Shown here in pieces: positions 1 through 8,399 of a stretch of 64,000 nucleotides of DNA; the first letter of the stretch is position 1, and the number at the start of each line of letters is the position of its first letter. This DNA comes from Pelagibius sp040217155 (GTDB lineage: Bacteria; Pseudomonadota; Alphaproteobacteria; Kiloniellales; Kiloniellaceae), in the NCBI GenBank assembly GCA_040217155.1, contig JAVJNS010000035.1, forward strand, positions 124,001-188,000, in the 5' to 3' direction. The position numbers and the translations under genes are program-made. Below the pieces are notes generated by a model, which saw only the letters and a program-made list of their open reading frames with translations, had not been told where the DNA came from and ran no database searches.

Positions 1-71
1 GGGCAGAGAGCGTGCGCCGCCCGCACATCGCCGAAGCCCTCACTTACCGCCGCACGCTGCCGGGGCGTTGA
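1..71 (+). CDS. C-terminal end of a YifB/ComM-type Mg-chelatase-like ATPase (partial)
   Basis: Reading frame 3 is open from the window edge to a TGA at 69-71 and encodes 22 residues containing RRPHIAEALTYRR. That tail matches the conserved C-terminus of YifB/ComM AAA+ proteins, which act in natural transformation (branch migration) in some bacteria. Only the tail is present, so the call rests on this short motif. It ends 42 bases before the likely start of the next gene on the same strand. Confidence 0.6.
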   Translation, partial: AESVRRPHIAEALTYRRTLPGR

Positions 72-113
72 AGGCGATTGCCGCCGCCTGCGATCCGCGC
101 TAAGGGCTGCGCC

Positions 114-650
114 ATGGACGTACCCGAAAGTCTTTCCGACATCGCCTTCAGTCTCGTCGATCTCGACGCCACCATCGCGCTGCGCCGGGCGGTGCTGCGG
201 CCCTGGCTGACGCCCGAGACGGCGCGGGCGACCTATGCCGGGCCGGGCGAACACTTCCATGTCGGCGCGATCCTGGACGGGCGGCTGGTGAGCACCGCCG
301 GCTTCGCCGCCGAAACGCATCCGGCCTACGCCGATACCTTCGGGTCGCTGCAATGGCGGCTGCGCGGCATGGCCAGCGACCCGGCGGTGCGGGGCCGGGG
401 GCTCGGCGGCCGGGTGCTCGCGTTCGGACTGGCCGAGCTGGCGCGGCGACTGGGCGCGGCGGGCGAGAAGTCGGCGGCGGTCTGGTGCAACGGCCGCACG
501 GTGGCGCAAAGCTTCTATGAGCGCCACGGCTTCCAGCCCATCGGCGCGCGCTTCGAGACGCCGGGCACCGGCCCGCACCTCGTGTTCTGGCGGCGGCTTG
601 CCGCGGGGTCGGCCGGCGGCGCGCCGAGACGGCCGGGCCGAAGCGCCTAA
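114..650 (+). CDS. GNAT family N-acetyltransferase
   Basis: A 178-aa protein when started at the ATG at 114; an upstream TTG at 78 would add 12 unconvincing residues. The acetyl-CoA binding signature is visible in the middle (AVRGRGLGGRVLA, an R-x-x-G-x-G/A loop), followed by the late GNAT motif FYERHGFQPIG near the C-terminus. The substrate cannot be read from sequence. The gene converges with the hydrolase at 647 and their stop codons overlap by 3 bases. The last ~15 residues are a low-complexity Gly/Arg tail. Confidence 0.8.
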   Translation: MDVPESLSDIAFSLVDLDATIALRRAVLRPWLTPETARATYAGPGEHFHVGAILDGRLVSTAGFAAETHPAYADTFGSLQWRLRGMASDPAVRGRGLGGRVLAFGLAELARRLGAAGEKSAAVWCNGRTVAQSFYERHGFQPIGARFETPGTGPHLVFWRRLAAGSAGGAPRRPGRSA

Positions 651-1465
651 AGCCCGTCGAGAAACGCCCGTAGCTGCGCGTTGAAGGCTTCCGGCTGTTC
701 CAGGTTCGGCAGGTGGGCGGTGCCGGGGATCACCGTGCCGAGGGCCTGGGGCATGGCCTGGACCAGATGGACACAGCGCTGCTGCAGGTGCGGGAAATCG
801 CCGTCACCCCAGACCACCTGGACCGGCAGAGCGAGATCGGCGAGCCGCGAATAGGCGACCGGGAAGGCGGCGGGATTGGTCTCCCGCCCCGGATCCTCGG
901 CATAGAGCGCGGCGCCGTTCATCGTCAGGAAAAGATCGCGCACCGCGCCGCCGACCCGGCCTTCCTCGCTGCCGGGACCGTCGAGCCACATCCAGGCCTC
1001 GACCAGGTTGATGCGATCAAGGTCCTCGTCTTCCTCCGCTTCCTCCAACATCTCCAGCAAGGCTTCCACCGCCGGCGGGAAATCCTCCGGCGACGGCGCC
1101 CCCGTCACCGCGGGCGCGGCCAGAAACAGCCCCGCCACGCGGTCTGGGTGGGTGAGGGTGAAGTCGATGGCGATGCGCCCGCCCTGCGAGCAGCCGACGA
1201 TCGCCGCCCGGGCGATACCGAGGAAGTCCAAGACCGCCAGCAGGTCGCCGACATGGGAAAAGGTCTCGGCGCGGAACCGCGTCTTGCCGAAACCGCGGCG
1301 GTCGTAGGCGATGGCGCGGCGACCGGGGGTGATGGCGGACAGCTGGCTTTCCCACATGCGCCGGTCGGCGACCCCGGCATGCAGGAAGACCACAGCCGGG
1401 CCGTCGCCGGCCTCGACACCCGCCAGCGTCGCCGTGCCGCTGGGCACCTTGAACTCCGTCAACAT
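647..1465 (-). CDS. alpha/beta-fold hydrolase
   Basis: 272 aa. The start is set at the ATG at 1465 because GGAGAGG lies six bases upstream; longer in-frame starts at 1486 and 1504 lack this. The fold signature is clear: HAG oxyanion region near residues 29-31, the nucleophile elbow GCSQGG with Ser94, a WGDGD segment holding the likely catalytic Asp near 227, and GTAHLPNLEQP with the likely catalytic His near 255. It resembles 3-oxoadipate enol-lactonase-like or esterase members, but no substrate can be assigned. It lies downstream of, and on the same strand as, the his/HIT genes. Confidence 0.85.
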   Translation of the reverse strand: MLTEFKVPSGTATLAGVEAGDGPAVVFLHAGVADRRMWESQLSAITPGRRAIAYDRRGFGKTRFRAETFSHVGDLLAVLDFLGIARAAIVGCSQGGRIAIDFTLTHPDRVAGLFLAAPAVTGAPSPEDFPPAVEALLEMLEEAEEDEDLDRINLVEAWMWLDGPGSEEGRVGGAVRDLFLTMNGAALYAEDPGRETNPAAFPVAYSRLADLALPVQVVWGDGDFPHLQQRCVHLVQAMPQALGTVIPGTAHLPNLEQPEAFNAQLRAFLDGL

Positions 1466-1514
1466 GGAAAACCTCTCCAACGTCATCTCTGACCGGCGCG
1501 GCAATCGAGAAGCC

Positions 1515-1883
1515 TCAGCCGTGCGGCGGGCGGATCATGCGGCCGAGGGGCTGGCCGCCGAAGATGTGCAGGTGGAAGTGCGGCACTTCCTGATGGCCGT
1601 GGACGCCGGTGTTGGCGAGCACGCGGTAGCCGTCGTCGTTGAGGCCCAGATCCTTGGCGATCCGGCCGGCGGCGCGGAAAAAGCCGGTGATCTCGGCCTC
1701 GCTCGCCTGCTCGGAAAAGTCGGCAAAGGAGACGTAGCTGCTCTTGGGGATCACCAGCACGTGCACCCGGGTCTGCGGCTGGATGTCGTGAAAAGCGAGG
1801 ACAAAGTCATCCTCGTAGACCTTGTTGCAGGGGATTTCGCCGCGCAGGATCTTGGCGAAGATATTGCTCTCGTCGTAGGCCAT
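1515..1883 (-). CDS. HIT family (HINT-type) nucleotide hydrolase
   Basis: 122 aa from the ATG at 1883, which has a purine-rich GGAGGGG just upstream; the reading frame stays open further but the added residues are Arg/Pro-rich and not HIT-like. The histidine triad HFHLHIFGG (His102, 104, 106) is complete. HINT proteins hydrolyse purine nucleoside phosphoramidates. The N-terminus (NIFAKILRGEIPCNKVYEDD) is typical of bacterial HinT. It follows hisE by 55 bases and probably shares its transcript. Confidence 0.92.
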   Translation of the reverse strand: MAYDESNIFAKILRGEIPCNKVYEDDFVLAFHDIQPQTRVHVLVIPKSSYVSFADFSEQASEAEITGFFRAAGRIAKDLGLNDDGYRVLANTGVHGHQEVPHFHLHIFGGQPLGRMIRPPHG

Positions 1884-1938
1884 GGCGCTTCTCCCCTCCG
1901 TCTTTGCCGGCTCCTCTGCGCGGCTCGGTCTTGTCCGG

Positions 1939-2277
1939 CTAATCCTGGGGGCGCGCGGCCTTCTCGGCAATGCCGGAAATGCCCTTGCGGCCCTCCAGCG
2001 CCGCCCAGACCTCGGTCGGCTTCACGCCGCTGGCCGCCCAGAGCACCAGCAGATGATAGAGCAGATCGGCGGACTCGATGACCACCCCTTCCTTGCGGCC
2101 CTGCGTGCCCTCGATCACCGTCTCGACGGCTTCCTCGCCGACCTTCTGGGCGATTTTGTCGAGACCGCGGTCGAACAGCCTGGCGGTGTGCGAGGAGGCC
2201 GGATCGGCGCCGCGGCGGCTTTCGATCACCTTGAAGAGGTCGTCGAGGACTGAGCCGCTCAGGGAATCCTTGCTCAT
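1939..2277 (-). CDS. hisE: phosphoribosyl-ATP pyrophosphatase
   Basis: 112 aa, the usual length for free-standing HisE. It hydrolyses phosphoribosyl-ATP to phosphoribosyl-AMP, the second step of histidine synthesis. The MazG-like helical signature GEEAVETVIEG followed by ESADLLYHLLVL carries the metal-binding acidic residues. Its ATG overlaps the hisF stop in an ATGA junction, indicating translational coupling. HisI, the next enzyme, is not fused and is not in the window. Confidence 0.95.
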   Translation of the reverse strand: MSKDSLSGSVLDDLFKVIESRRGADPASSHTARLFDRGLDKIAQKVGEEAVETVIEGTQGRKEGVVIESADLLYHLLVLWAASGVKPTEVWAALEGRKGISGIAEKAARPQD

Positions 2278-3086
2278 GATCTCTCTCTTTCATCAGGGCC
2301 GGCAGCTGGGCCGCCGACGGGACGCACCGGCAGGCCGCGTTCGGCGAGGCAGGCCTTTGCTTCGGCGATGGAAAAAGTGCCGAAGTGGAAGATCGAGGCG
2401 GCCAGCACCGCCGAGGCATGGCCCTCGGTGACGCCCTCGGCAAGGTGGTCCAGGGTGCCGACGCCGCCCGAGGCGATCACCGGTACCGGCACCGCATCGG
2501 CGACGGCACGGGTCAGGGCCAAGTTGTAACCGGCCTTGGTGCCGTCGCGGTCCATGGAGGTCAGGAGGATCTCGCCGGCGCCCAGTTCACAGAGGCGGCG
2601 CGACCAGTCGACCGCGTCGAGGCCGGTTTCCTTGCGCCCGCCGTGGGTGAAGATCTCGAATTTTTCGGGGCCGCCGGAGCTCTGGGCCGATTTGGCGTCG
2701 ACGGCGACGACGATACACTGGCTGCCGAATTTCTCCGCCGCCTCGCGCACGAAGTCGGGATTGTGCACGGCGGCGGTGTTGATGGAGACCTTGTCGGCCC
2801 CGGCCAGGAGCAACTGGCGGATATCGTCGAGGGTCCTGACCCCGCCGCCGACGGTCAGCGGCATGAAACACTGCTCCGCGGTGCGCCGCACCACATCGAG
2901 CAGGATGCCGCGGTTTTCGTGGCTGGCGGTGATGTCGAGGAAGCAGAGTTCGTCGGCGCCGGCGGCGTCATAGACCTGGGCCTGGGCCACCGGGTCGCCG
3001 GCATCGACCAGGTCGACGAAGTTCACGCCCTTGACCACGCGGCCGTCTTTCACGTCGAGACAGGGAATGACGCGCACGGTGAGCAT
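2274..3086 (-). CDS. hisF: imidazole glycerol phosphate synthase, cyclase subunit
   Basis: 270 aa beta/alpha barrel. With HisH it converts PRFAR and ammonia to imidazole glycerol phosphate plus AICAR. The catalytic aspartates fall at the canonical positions Asp11 (VIPCLDVKDG) and Asp130 (VVAVDAKS), and the phosphate-binding loops VGGGVR and ASGGVG are present. The start codon shares one base with the hisA stop (TGATG). The last ~20 residues are a Pro/Gly-rich extension past the barrel. Confidence 0.97.
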   Translation of the reverse strand: MLTVRVIPCLDVKDGRVVKGVNFVDLVDAGDPVAQAQVYDAAGADELCFLDITASHENRGILLDVVRRTAEQCFMPLTVGGGVRTLDDIRQLLLAGADKVSINTAAVHNPDFVREAAEKFGSQCIVVAVDAKSAQSSGGPEKFEIFTHGGRKETGLDAVDWSRRLCELGAGEILLTSMDRDGTKAGYNLALTRAVADAVPVPVIASGGVGTLDHLAEGVTEGHASAVLAASIFHFGTFSIAEAKACLAERGLPVRPVGGPAAGPDERERS

Positions 3087-3829
3087 CAGGCGGCTCCGCC
3101 TGGCGGCGCTGCGAGGAGGGCGAGGGCGGTGGCCGGGTCGATGCGGCCGTCATAAAGGGCACGGCCCGCAATCACGCCCTCGATGCCGGCCTGCGCGATG
3201 GCCTGGAAGGCGGCGAGATCGTCCAGCGAGGCGACGCCACCGGACGCGATCACCGGCGTCGAGATCGCCTCGGCCAGAGCGCGGGTCGCCGCCACGTTGG
3301 CGCCCTGCAGCGCGCCGTCACGGTCGATATCGGTATAGACGATGGCGGCGGCGCCGGCGTCCTCGAAGCGGCGCGCCAGGTCCAGGGCGGTGATCTCGCT
3401 GACCTCCGCCCAGCCTTCGACGGCGACCTGGCCGCCGCGCGCGTCGATGCCGAGGACCACGCGGCCCGGGAAGGCGCGGCAGGCGTCGCGCACCAGCGTC
3501 GGGTTCTTCACCGCCACGGTGCCGAGGATGACGCGCCGAATCCCCAGGTCCAGCCAGCGCTCGATGGTCGCCATGTCGCGGATGCCGCCGCCGAGCTGCG
3601 CGGGAATGTCGACGGCCTTGAGGATCGCCTCGACCGCGCCGGCGTTCACCGGGCGGCCCTCGAAGGCGCCGTTGAGATCGACCAGATGCAGCCACCGGAA
3701 GCCGGCCAGGGCGAAGGACCGCGCCTGAGCCGCCGGGTCGTCGTTGAAAACGGTGGCGCTCTCCATCTCGCCGCGCAGCAGGCGCACGGCCTGGCCGTCT
3801 TTCAGATCGATGGCGGGAAACAGGATCAT
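3086..3829 (-). CDS. hisA: ProFAR isomerase
   Basis: 247 aa from the ATG at 3829, which gives the classical N-terminus MILFPAIDLKDG; an upstream in-frame start exists but lies inside the preceding gene. It isomerises ProFAR to PRFAR. The acid/base aspartates are Asp8 and Asp129 (LGIDARGG), with LGGGIRD and ASGGVAS phosphate-binding loops. The start overlaps the stop of the upstream acetyltransferase gene by four bases. Confidence 0.96.
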   Translation of the reverse strand: MILFPAIDLKDGQAVRLLRGEMESATVFNDDPAAQARSFALAGFRWLHLVDLNGAFEGRPVNAGAVEAILKAVDIPAQLGGGIRDMATIERWLDLGIRRVILGTVAVKNPTLVRDACRAFPGRVVLGIDARGGQVAVEGWAEVSEITALDLARRFEDAGAAAIVYTDIDRDGALQGANVAATRALAEAISTPVIASGGVASLDDLAAFQAIAQAGIEGVIAGRALYDGRIDPATALALLAAPPGGAA

Positions 3830-4398
3830 CTGCCGCTGTCGTCCTGCGGCAGGGCGCCGTTGCCGTGCAGATCCTTGAAGTAGAAAAAGCCGGTCACCCA
3901 ACGGTCATCGACCCAGGCGTAGTGCGGGTGGGTACCCCAGCGCACGAAGCCGGCCTCCTCCACCACCTCGATGGCACGGGTTTGGGTTTCGCGAATGTCG
4001 AGATTGAGAACCCGCAGGCCGTTGTTGCGCGCCGCCTCCTCGATCTCGGCGACGAGGCCGGGAGCCAGACCGTGGCCGCGTGCCCAAGGCGCCACGAAGA
4101 AGGTGGTGAGCTGCCCGGTCAGAGACTGCGCCTCATTGTTGCGCGGCGGCCGCAGAAGCTGGGCCGAGCCGGCGATGGTGCCGTCGAGGCGGCCGACGAA
4201 GAGCTCGCGCTCCGGCACCAGCAGCACACCCTGCCAATAGGTTTCCATGGACTGGCGCGGCGGCGGCGTCAGCCAGCCGAACCCGCCGCCCTGGCGGATG
4301 GCGGCCTCGGCGGCATCGCAAAGGTCGTGCAGATCCGGTCCGTGAAAGCCGGTCAGACGATCCATGGTGATGGTTGCAGAGGAATCGTTGACGGTCAT
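3826..4398 (-). CDS. GNAT family N-acetyltransferase inside the his operon
   Basis: 190 aa. The ATG at 4398 forms an ATGA junction with the hisH stop, and its own stop overlaps hisA by four bases, so it is a fully coupled operon member. The acetyl-CoA loop is visible as APWARGHGLAPGLV, followed by LNLDIRETQTRAIEVVEEAGFVRWG, the typical GNAT beta4-alpha4 region. No role in histidine synthesis is known for such a protein; placement suggests co-expression rather than a pathway step. The acceptor substrate is unknown. Confidence 0.85.
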   Translation of the reverse strand: MTVNDSSATITMDRLTGFHGPDLHDLCDAAEAAIRQGGGFGWLTPPPRQSMETYWQGVLLVPERELFVGRLDGTIAGSAQLLRPPRNNEAQSLTGQLTTFFVAPWARGHGLAPGLVAEIEEAARNNGLRVLNLDIRETQTRAIEVVEEAGFVRWGTHPHYAWVDDRWVTGFFYFKDLHGNGALPQDDSGR

Positions 4399-5045
4399 GG
4401 ACGCCACCTCAAGAAGTTCGCAAGCAGCCGAAGGCCGACGGCCTGGCTCTTTTCCGGATGAAACTGGGTTCCGGCCAGATTGTCCCGCCCGGCCAGCGCG
4501 GTCACCCGCTCGCCGTAGTCGACCGTGGCCAGCAGGTGCTGTTCCCGCGCCGGGCGCAAATGATAGCTATGCACGAAGTACACATAGGGCGTCTCCCCAA
4601 AGCCCGCCACCAGGGGATGCGCCCGGTCATGCAGGTTTAGCGCGTTCCAGCCCATATGCGGCACTTTGAAGTGCCGGTCCGGTCCGCCTTTGGGGTCCAG
4701 CGCGACGACGTCGCCCGGGATCCAGCCGAAGCCTTCATGGACGCCGTGCTCGAGGCCGCGCGTCGCCATCAGCTGCATGCCGACGCAGATGCCGAGAAAA
4801 GGCCGCGCCGCAACGATCACCGCTTGATTCAGCGCCTCGACCATGCCCGGCACGGCAAAGAGGCCGCGCCGGCAGTCGCCAAAGGCGCCGACCCCGGGCA
4901 ACACCACCCGGTCGGCCTGACGCACCACCGCCGGGTCGTCGGTCACCACAACCGGGCCGCCGCCCGCCTCGGCGGCCGCCCGCTCCAGAGACTTGGCAGC
5001 CGAGCGCAGGTTGCCCGAGCCATAATCGATGATCGCTACGGTCAT
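4395..5045 (-). CDS. hisH: imidazole glycerol phosphate synthase, glutaminase subunit
   Basis: 216 aa, class I glutamine amidotransferase that supplies ammonia to HisF. The start at 5045 gives MTVAIIDYGSGNLRS, the family N-terminus; the frame is open upstream but codes for junk. The catalytic triad is intact: Cys87 in LGICVGMQ and His196/Glu198 in TQFHPEKSQ. It follows hisB by 55 bases. Confidence 0.96.
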   Translation of the reverse strand: MTVAIIDYGSGNLRSAAKSLERAAAEAGGGPVVVTDDPAVVRQADRVVLPGVGAFGDCRRGLFAVPGMVEALNQAVIVAARPFLGICVGMQLMATRGLEHGVHEGFGWIPGDVVALDPKGGPDRHFKVPHMGWNALNLHDRAHPLVAGFGETPYVYFVHSYHLRPAREQHLLATVDYGERVTALAGRDNLAGTQFHPEKSQAVGLRLLANFLRWRP

Positions 5046-5100
5046 TGAAGACCCTCTTCGAAACTTTGCGCGGCTCTGCCGAGCCGATCGGCATGGACCC

Positions 5101-5688
5101 CTAGAGAGAGCCCTTGGTCGAGGGCACTGCATCGGCCTTGCGCGGGTCGATCTGGATGGCCTCGCGCAGAGCACGGGCCAGAGCCTTGAAGCAGGACTCA
5201 ACAATATGATGGTTGTTGGTGCCGTAGAGGTTTTCGACGTGCAGGGTCAGCCCGGCGTTCTGCGCAAAAGCCTGGAACCATTCCTTGAACAATTCGGTAT
5301 CCATGGTGCCGAGCTTGTCGCGCTGGAAATCCACCTTCCAGATCAGGTAAGGCCGGTTGGAGGCGTCCAGCGCCACCCGGGTCAGGGTCTCGTCCATGGG
5401 GATCAGCGCCGAGCCGTAGCGCCAGATGCCCTTGCGCTCGCCGAGCGCCTGGGAAAAGGCCTGCCCCAGGGCGATGCCGGTATCCTCGGTGGTGTGATGG
5501 TAGTCGATATGCAGGTCGCCCTCGGCTTTCAGCGTGATATCGATCAGGCTGTGGCGGGAGAGCTGCTCGAGCATGTGGTCGAGGAAGCCGATACCGGTCG
5601 AGACTTCATAGGTTCCGCTGCCGTCCAGATCGACGGTGGCGGCGATCCTGGTTTCCTGGGTATTTCGCTCAATGGTTGCCCGGCGCAT
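5101..5688 (-). CDS. hisB: imidazoleglycerol-phosphate dehydratase
   Basis: 195 aa, monofunctional form without the histidinol-phosphatase domain of enteric HisB. The Mn-binding histidine motifs FLDHML, HHTTEDTGIALG and NNHHIVESCFK are all present. The ATG at 5688 gives MRRATIERNT, typical of the family; a TTG at 5706 would add six residues. It is the first gene of the leftward his operon and is divergent from hslV, so the his promoter should lie in 5690-5880. Confidence 0.96.
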   Translation of the reverse strand: MRRATIERNTQETRIAATVDLDGSGTYEVSTGIGFLDHMLEQLSRHSLIDITLKAEGDLHIDYHHTTEDTGIALGQAFSQALGERKGIWRYGSALIPMDETLTRVALDASNRPYLIWKVDFQRDKLGTMDTELFKEWFQAFAQNAGLTLHVENLYGTNNHHIVESCFKALARALREAIQIDPRKADAVPSTKGSL

Positions 5689-5844
5689 ATCGTTCCGCCC
5701 GCCCAAAAGCGGGTCCTTTGGCTTTCAGGACTGCAAAGAAGGCGCCCTTTTATCAGGAAGGGGCCGCCGATACCAGCGCCTATCCCCCGGGGCCGAAGCG
5801 GGCGTCCAGGCGGCTCCCGGAGCCTCGGGCGCAGGGAAATGCGG

Positions 5845-5873
5845 CTTGACCCAGCGGCCGCAATCGCCCATCT
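5845..5873 (+). promoter_or_regulatory. candidate RpoH (sigma-32 type) heat-shock promoter for hslVU
   Basis: CTTGAC (5845-5850) and CCCATCT (5867-5873) are separated by 16 bases, which resembles the sigma-32 pattern of CTTGAA and CCCCAT-T blocks. HslVU is a classic heat-shock operon. A transcript begun 6-8 bases after the -10 block would start at about 5879-5881, next to the ATG at 5882, and no Shine-Dalgarno sequence is visible before that ATG. Confidence 0.5.
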
Positions 5874-5881
5874 GACTGTCC

Positions 5882-6466
5882 ATGTCCGAGAACTCTCCCC
5901 AACAATGGCACGGCACCACGATCCTCTCGGTCCGCAAGGGCGACAGGGTGGTGGTGGCCGGCGACGGCCAGGTCAGCTTCGGCAACACGGTCATGAAGTC
6001 CAACGCCCGCAAGGTGCGCCGCCTGGGCAAGAATAACGTGATCGCCGGTTTCGCCGGGGCGACGGCCGATGCCTTCACCCTCTTCGAGCGTCTCGAAGCC
6101 AAGCTCGAGACCTACCCCAACCAGCTGACCCGGGCCTGCGTGGAGCTTGCCAAGGATTGGCGCACCGACCGCTACCTGCGGCGCCTGGAAGCAATGATGG
6201 CGGTGGCCGACGGCACCGCTTCGCTGGTGCTGACCGGTAACGGCGACGTGCTGGCGCCCGAGGACGGCCTGATCGGCATCGGGTCCGGTGGCAGCTTTGC
6301 CCTGGCGGCGGCCCGCGCGCTGATCGACCTCGACGACCTTGACGCCGAGGCCATCGCCCGCAAGGCCATGAGGATCGCCGGCGACATCTGCATCTACACC
6401 AACGAAAACGTCATCATCGAAAGCCTGCCCAGCAGCGGCCCGGCGGGCGCCACGTCCGAGGTCTGA
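5882..6466 (+). CDS. hslV: ATP-dependent protease HslVU, peptidase subunit
   Basis: 194 aa. The N-terminal threonine nucleophile of the mature proteasome-like peptidase is in HGTTILSVRK (Thr12), so an 11-residue propeptide is predicted, as in other alphaproteobacterial HslV proteins. AGDGQVSFGNTVMK and GFAGATADAFTLFERLE are family signatures. It degrades proteins unfolded by HslU in the cytoplasm. The stop overlaps a potential hslU start by one base. No ribosome binding site is seen before the ATG. Confidence 0.96.
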   Translation: MSENSPQQWHGTTILSVRKGDRVVVAGDGQVSFGNTVMKSNARKVRRLGKNNVIAGFAGATADAFTLFERLEAKLETYPNQLTRACVELAKDWRTDRYLRRLEAMMAVADGTASLVLTGNGDVLAPEDGLIGIGSGGSFALAAARALIDLDDLDAEAIARKAMRIAGDICIYTNENVIIESLPSSGPAGATSEV

Positions 6467-6480
6467 TGCGCGGAGACCCA

Positions 6481-7806
6481 ATGACCGAGAACACCTCTTC
6501 TTTCTTCACTCCGCGCGAAATCGTTTCGGAGCTGGACCGTTTCATCATTGGCCAGAACGACGCCAAGCGCGCCGTCGCCATCGCCCTGCGCAACCGCTGG
6601 CGCCGCCAGCAGCTGCCCGAGGAACTGCGCGAGGAGGTGCTGCCGAAGAATATCCTGATGATCGGGCCGACCGGTGTCGGCAAGACCGAGATCGCGCGGC
6701 GCCTCGCCAAGCTCGCGCAGGCACCTTTTCTGAAAGTCGAAGCCACCAAGTTCACCGAGGTCGGCTACGTCGGGCGCGATGTGGAGCAGATCATCCGCGA
6801 TCTGACCGAAATCTCGATTCACATGACGCGCGAGCGCCAGCGCCACCAGGTCAAGGCCCAGGCCGAGCTGCAGGCGGAAGAGCGGGTGCTCGACGCGCTG
6901 GTCGGTGCCAACGCCAGTCCCGACACGCGCCAGAAGTTCCGCACCCGGCTGCGCCAGGGCGAGCTGGACGACAAGGAAGTGGAGATCGAAGTACAAGAAG
7001 GCGGCGGCATGCAGCTGCCGACCATGGAGATCCCGGGCATGCCGGGCGCATCCATGGGCATGCTCAACCTCGGCGACATCTTCGGCAAGGCCATGGGCGG
7101 GCGCACCAAGAAGCGCCGCATGAAGGTGTCGGAATCCTACGAGGTGCTGATCGCCGAGGAAAGCGACAAGCTGCTCGATGAAGAGTCCGTGGTGGCCGCC
7201 GCGATCCACGCGGTGGAACAGAACGGCATCGTCTTTCTCGACGAAATCGACAAGATCACCGCGCGCAGCGAACGCGGCGGCGCCGATGTCTCGCGCGAGG
7301 GCGTACAGCGCGACCTGCTGCCGCTGATCGAAGGCACGACGGTGGCCACCAAGCATGGCGCGGTGCGCACCGACCACGTGCTGTTCATCGCCTCGGGCGC
7401 TTTCCACATGGCCAAGCCCTCGGACATGCTGGCGGAGCTGCAGGGGCGCCTGCCGATCCGCGTCGAGCTCGACGCCCTGACCCGCGACGACTTCAAGCGC
7501 ATTCTGACCGAGCCGGAAAACAGCCTGATCCGCCAGTATAAGGCGCTGATGGATACCGAGGAGGTCACCCTCGACTTCACCGAAGAGTCCATCGACGCGC
7601 TGGCCGACCTGTCCGCCGAGATCAACGCCTCGGTGGAGAACATCGGTGCCCGGCGCCTGCATACGGTGCTGGAGAAGCTGCTGGAGGAGATTTCCTTCAC
7701 CGCCACCGACCGCGGCGGCGAGACCATCCTCATCGACGCCGAACTGGTGCGCAGCCGCGTCGGCGAACTGGCCAAGAACGCAGACCTTTCCAAGTTCATT
7801 CTTTGA
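6481..7806 (+). CDS. hslU: ATP-dependent protease HslVU, ATPase subunit
   Basis: 441 aa, close to E. coli HslU. The ATG at 6481 has GGAG a few bases upstream; an ATG at 6466 overlapping the hslV stop would add five residues. Walker A GPTGVGKT is at 62-69, Walker B GIVFLDEIDKI near 245-255, and the I-domain insertion (about 110-230) is present. The conserved C-terminal tail NADLSKFIL, which docks into HslV to activate it, is intact. It unfolds substrates for HslV. Confidence 0.96.
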   Translation: MTENTSSFFTPREIVSELDRFIIGQNDAKRAVAIALRNRWRRQQLPEELREEVLPKNILMIGPTGVGKTEIARRLAKLAQAPFLKVEATKFTEVGYVGRDVEQIIRDLTEISIHMTRERQRHQVKAQAELQAEERVLDALVGANASPDTRQKFRTRLRQGELDDKEVEIEVQEGGGMQLPTMEIPGMPGASMGMLNLGDIFGKAMGGRTKKRRMKVSESYEVLIAEESDKLLDEESVVAAAIHAVEQNGIVFLDEIDKITARSERGGADVSREGVQRDLLPLIEGTTVATKHGAVRTDHVLFIASGAFHMAKPSDMLAELQGRLPIRVELDALTRDDFKRILTEPENSLIRQYKALMDTEEVTLDFTEESIDALADLSAEINASVENIGARRLHTVLEKLLEEISFTATDRGGETILIDAELVRSRVGELAKNADLSKFIL

Positions 7807-7868
7807 GTCACGCCATCAGCGGTCCGGCCCACGAATGCTGGCCCACGAAAGTGTGAGTGGCCCAGGAG

Positions 7869-8399
7869 CTAAGGCAGGCGAAGTTCGAGTCTCTCGAATA
7901 CCGCCGGCGGATTGGCCTGCCACGTCGAGCGCTCGATGTGCGCCAAGCCATCGCGGGTCTGCCCGACCAGCATCATGTCGACCGCTCTGCCGTCACTCGA
8001 CAGAGGCATGAAAAGACGGCTGATGCCGCGCGGCCCGGCGACGCCGGCATAGGTATAGCTGCTTTGGTTGTACAGGGCGCCGGGCCCGGCGGCGCCGCGA
8101 CGGAACTGCGCGGTGATGTGGTCCCGGTAACTGCCTTCCGGCACCGCTTCATGCAGCAGCTTTCCGGTCGGGTCGATGCCAAAGGCAACGTCGGTGCCCA
8201 CCAGACGAAACCGAAACCGGTGACCTAGGCCCAGAACATCGACGAGCATCACATAAGGCAACAGCGGCTTGATCTCTTCCGGCCAGATGTCCTGGCGCGC
8301 CGGCCAGTCCGTGCCCCGCCGTTTGCCCGACCAATAGCTGTAGAGTACCTGTAGCTGCGGCTCGGCGATTTGCGATACCGCGCCGGTGGGAGGAGTCAC
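7869..8399 (-). CDS. PAS_5-type (former DUF1457) sensory domain protein
   Basis: 176 aa, started at a GTG that overlaps the XRE gene stop (GTGA). The segment YWSGKRRGTDWPARQDIWPEEIKP leads into a compact PAS-like fold (FRFRLVGTDVA), typical of the PAS_5 family, which is abundant in Rhodospirillales and has no assigned ligand. There is no attached output domain. Coupling to a DNA-binding gene suggests a shared regulatory role, which is inference. Confidence 0.7.
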   Translation of the reverse strand: MTPPTGAVSQIAEPQLQVLYSYWSGKRRGTDWPARQDIWPEEIKPLLPYVMLVDVLGLGHRFRFRLVGTDVAFGIDPTGKLLHEAVPEGSYRDHITAQFRRGAAGPGALYNQSSYTYAGVAGPRGISRLFMPLSSDGRAVDMMLVGQTRDGLAHIERSTWQANPPAVFERLELRLP

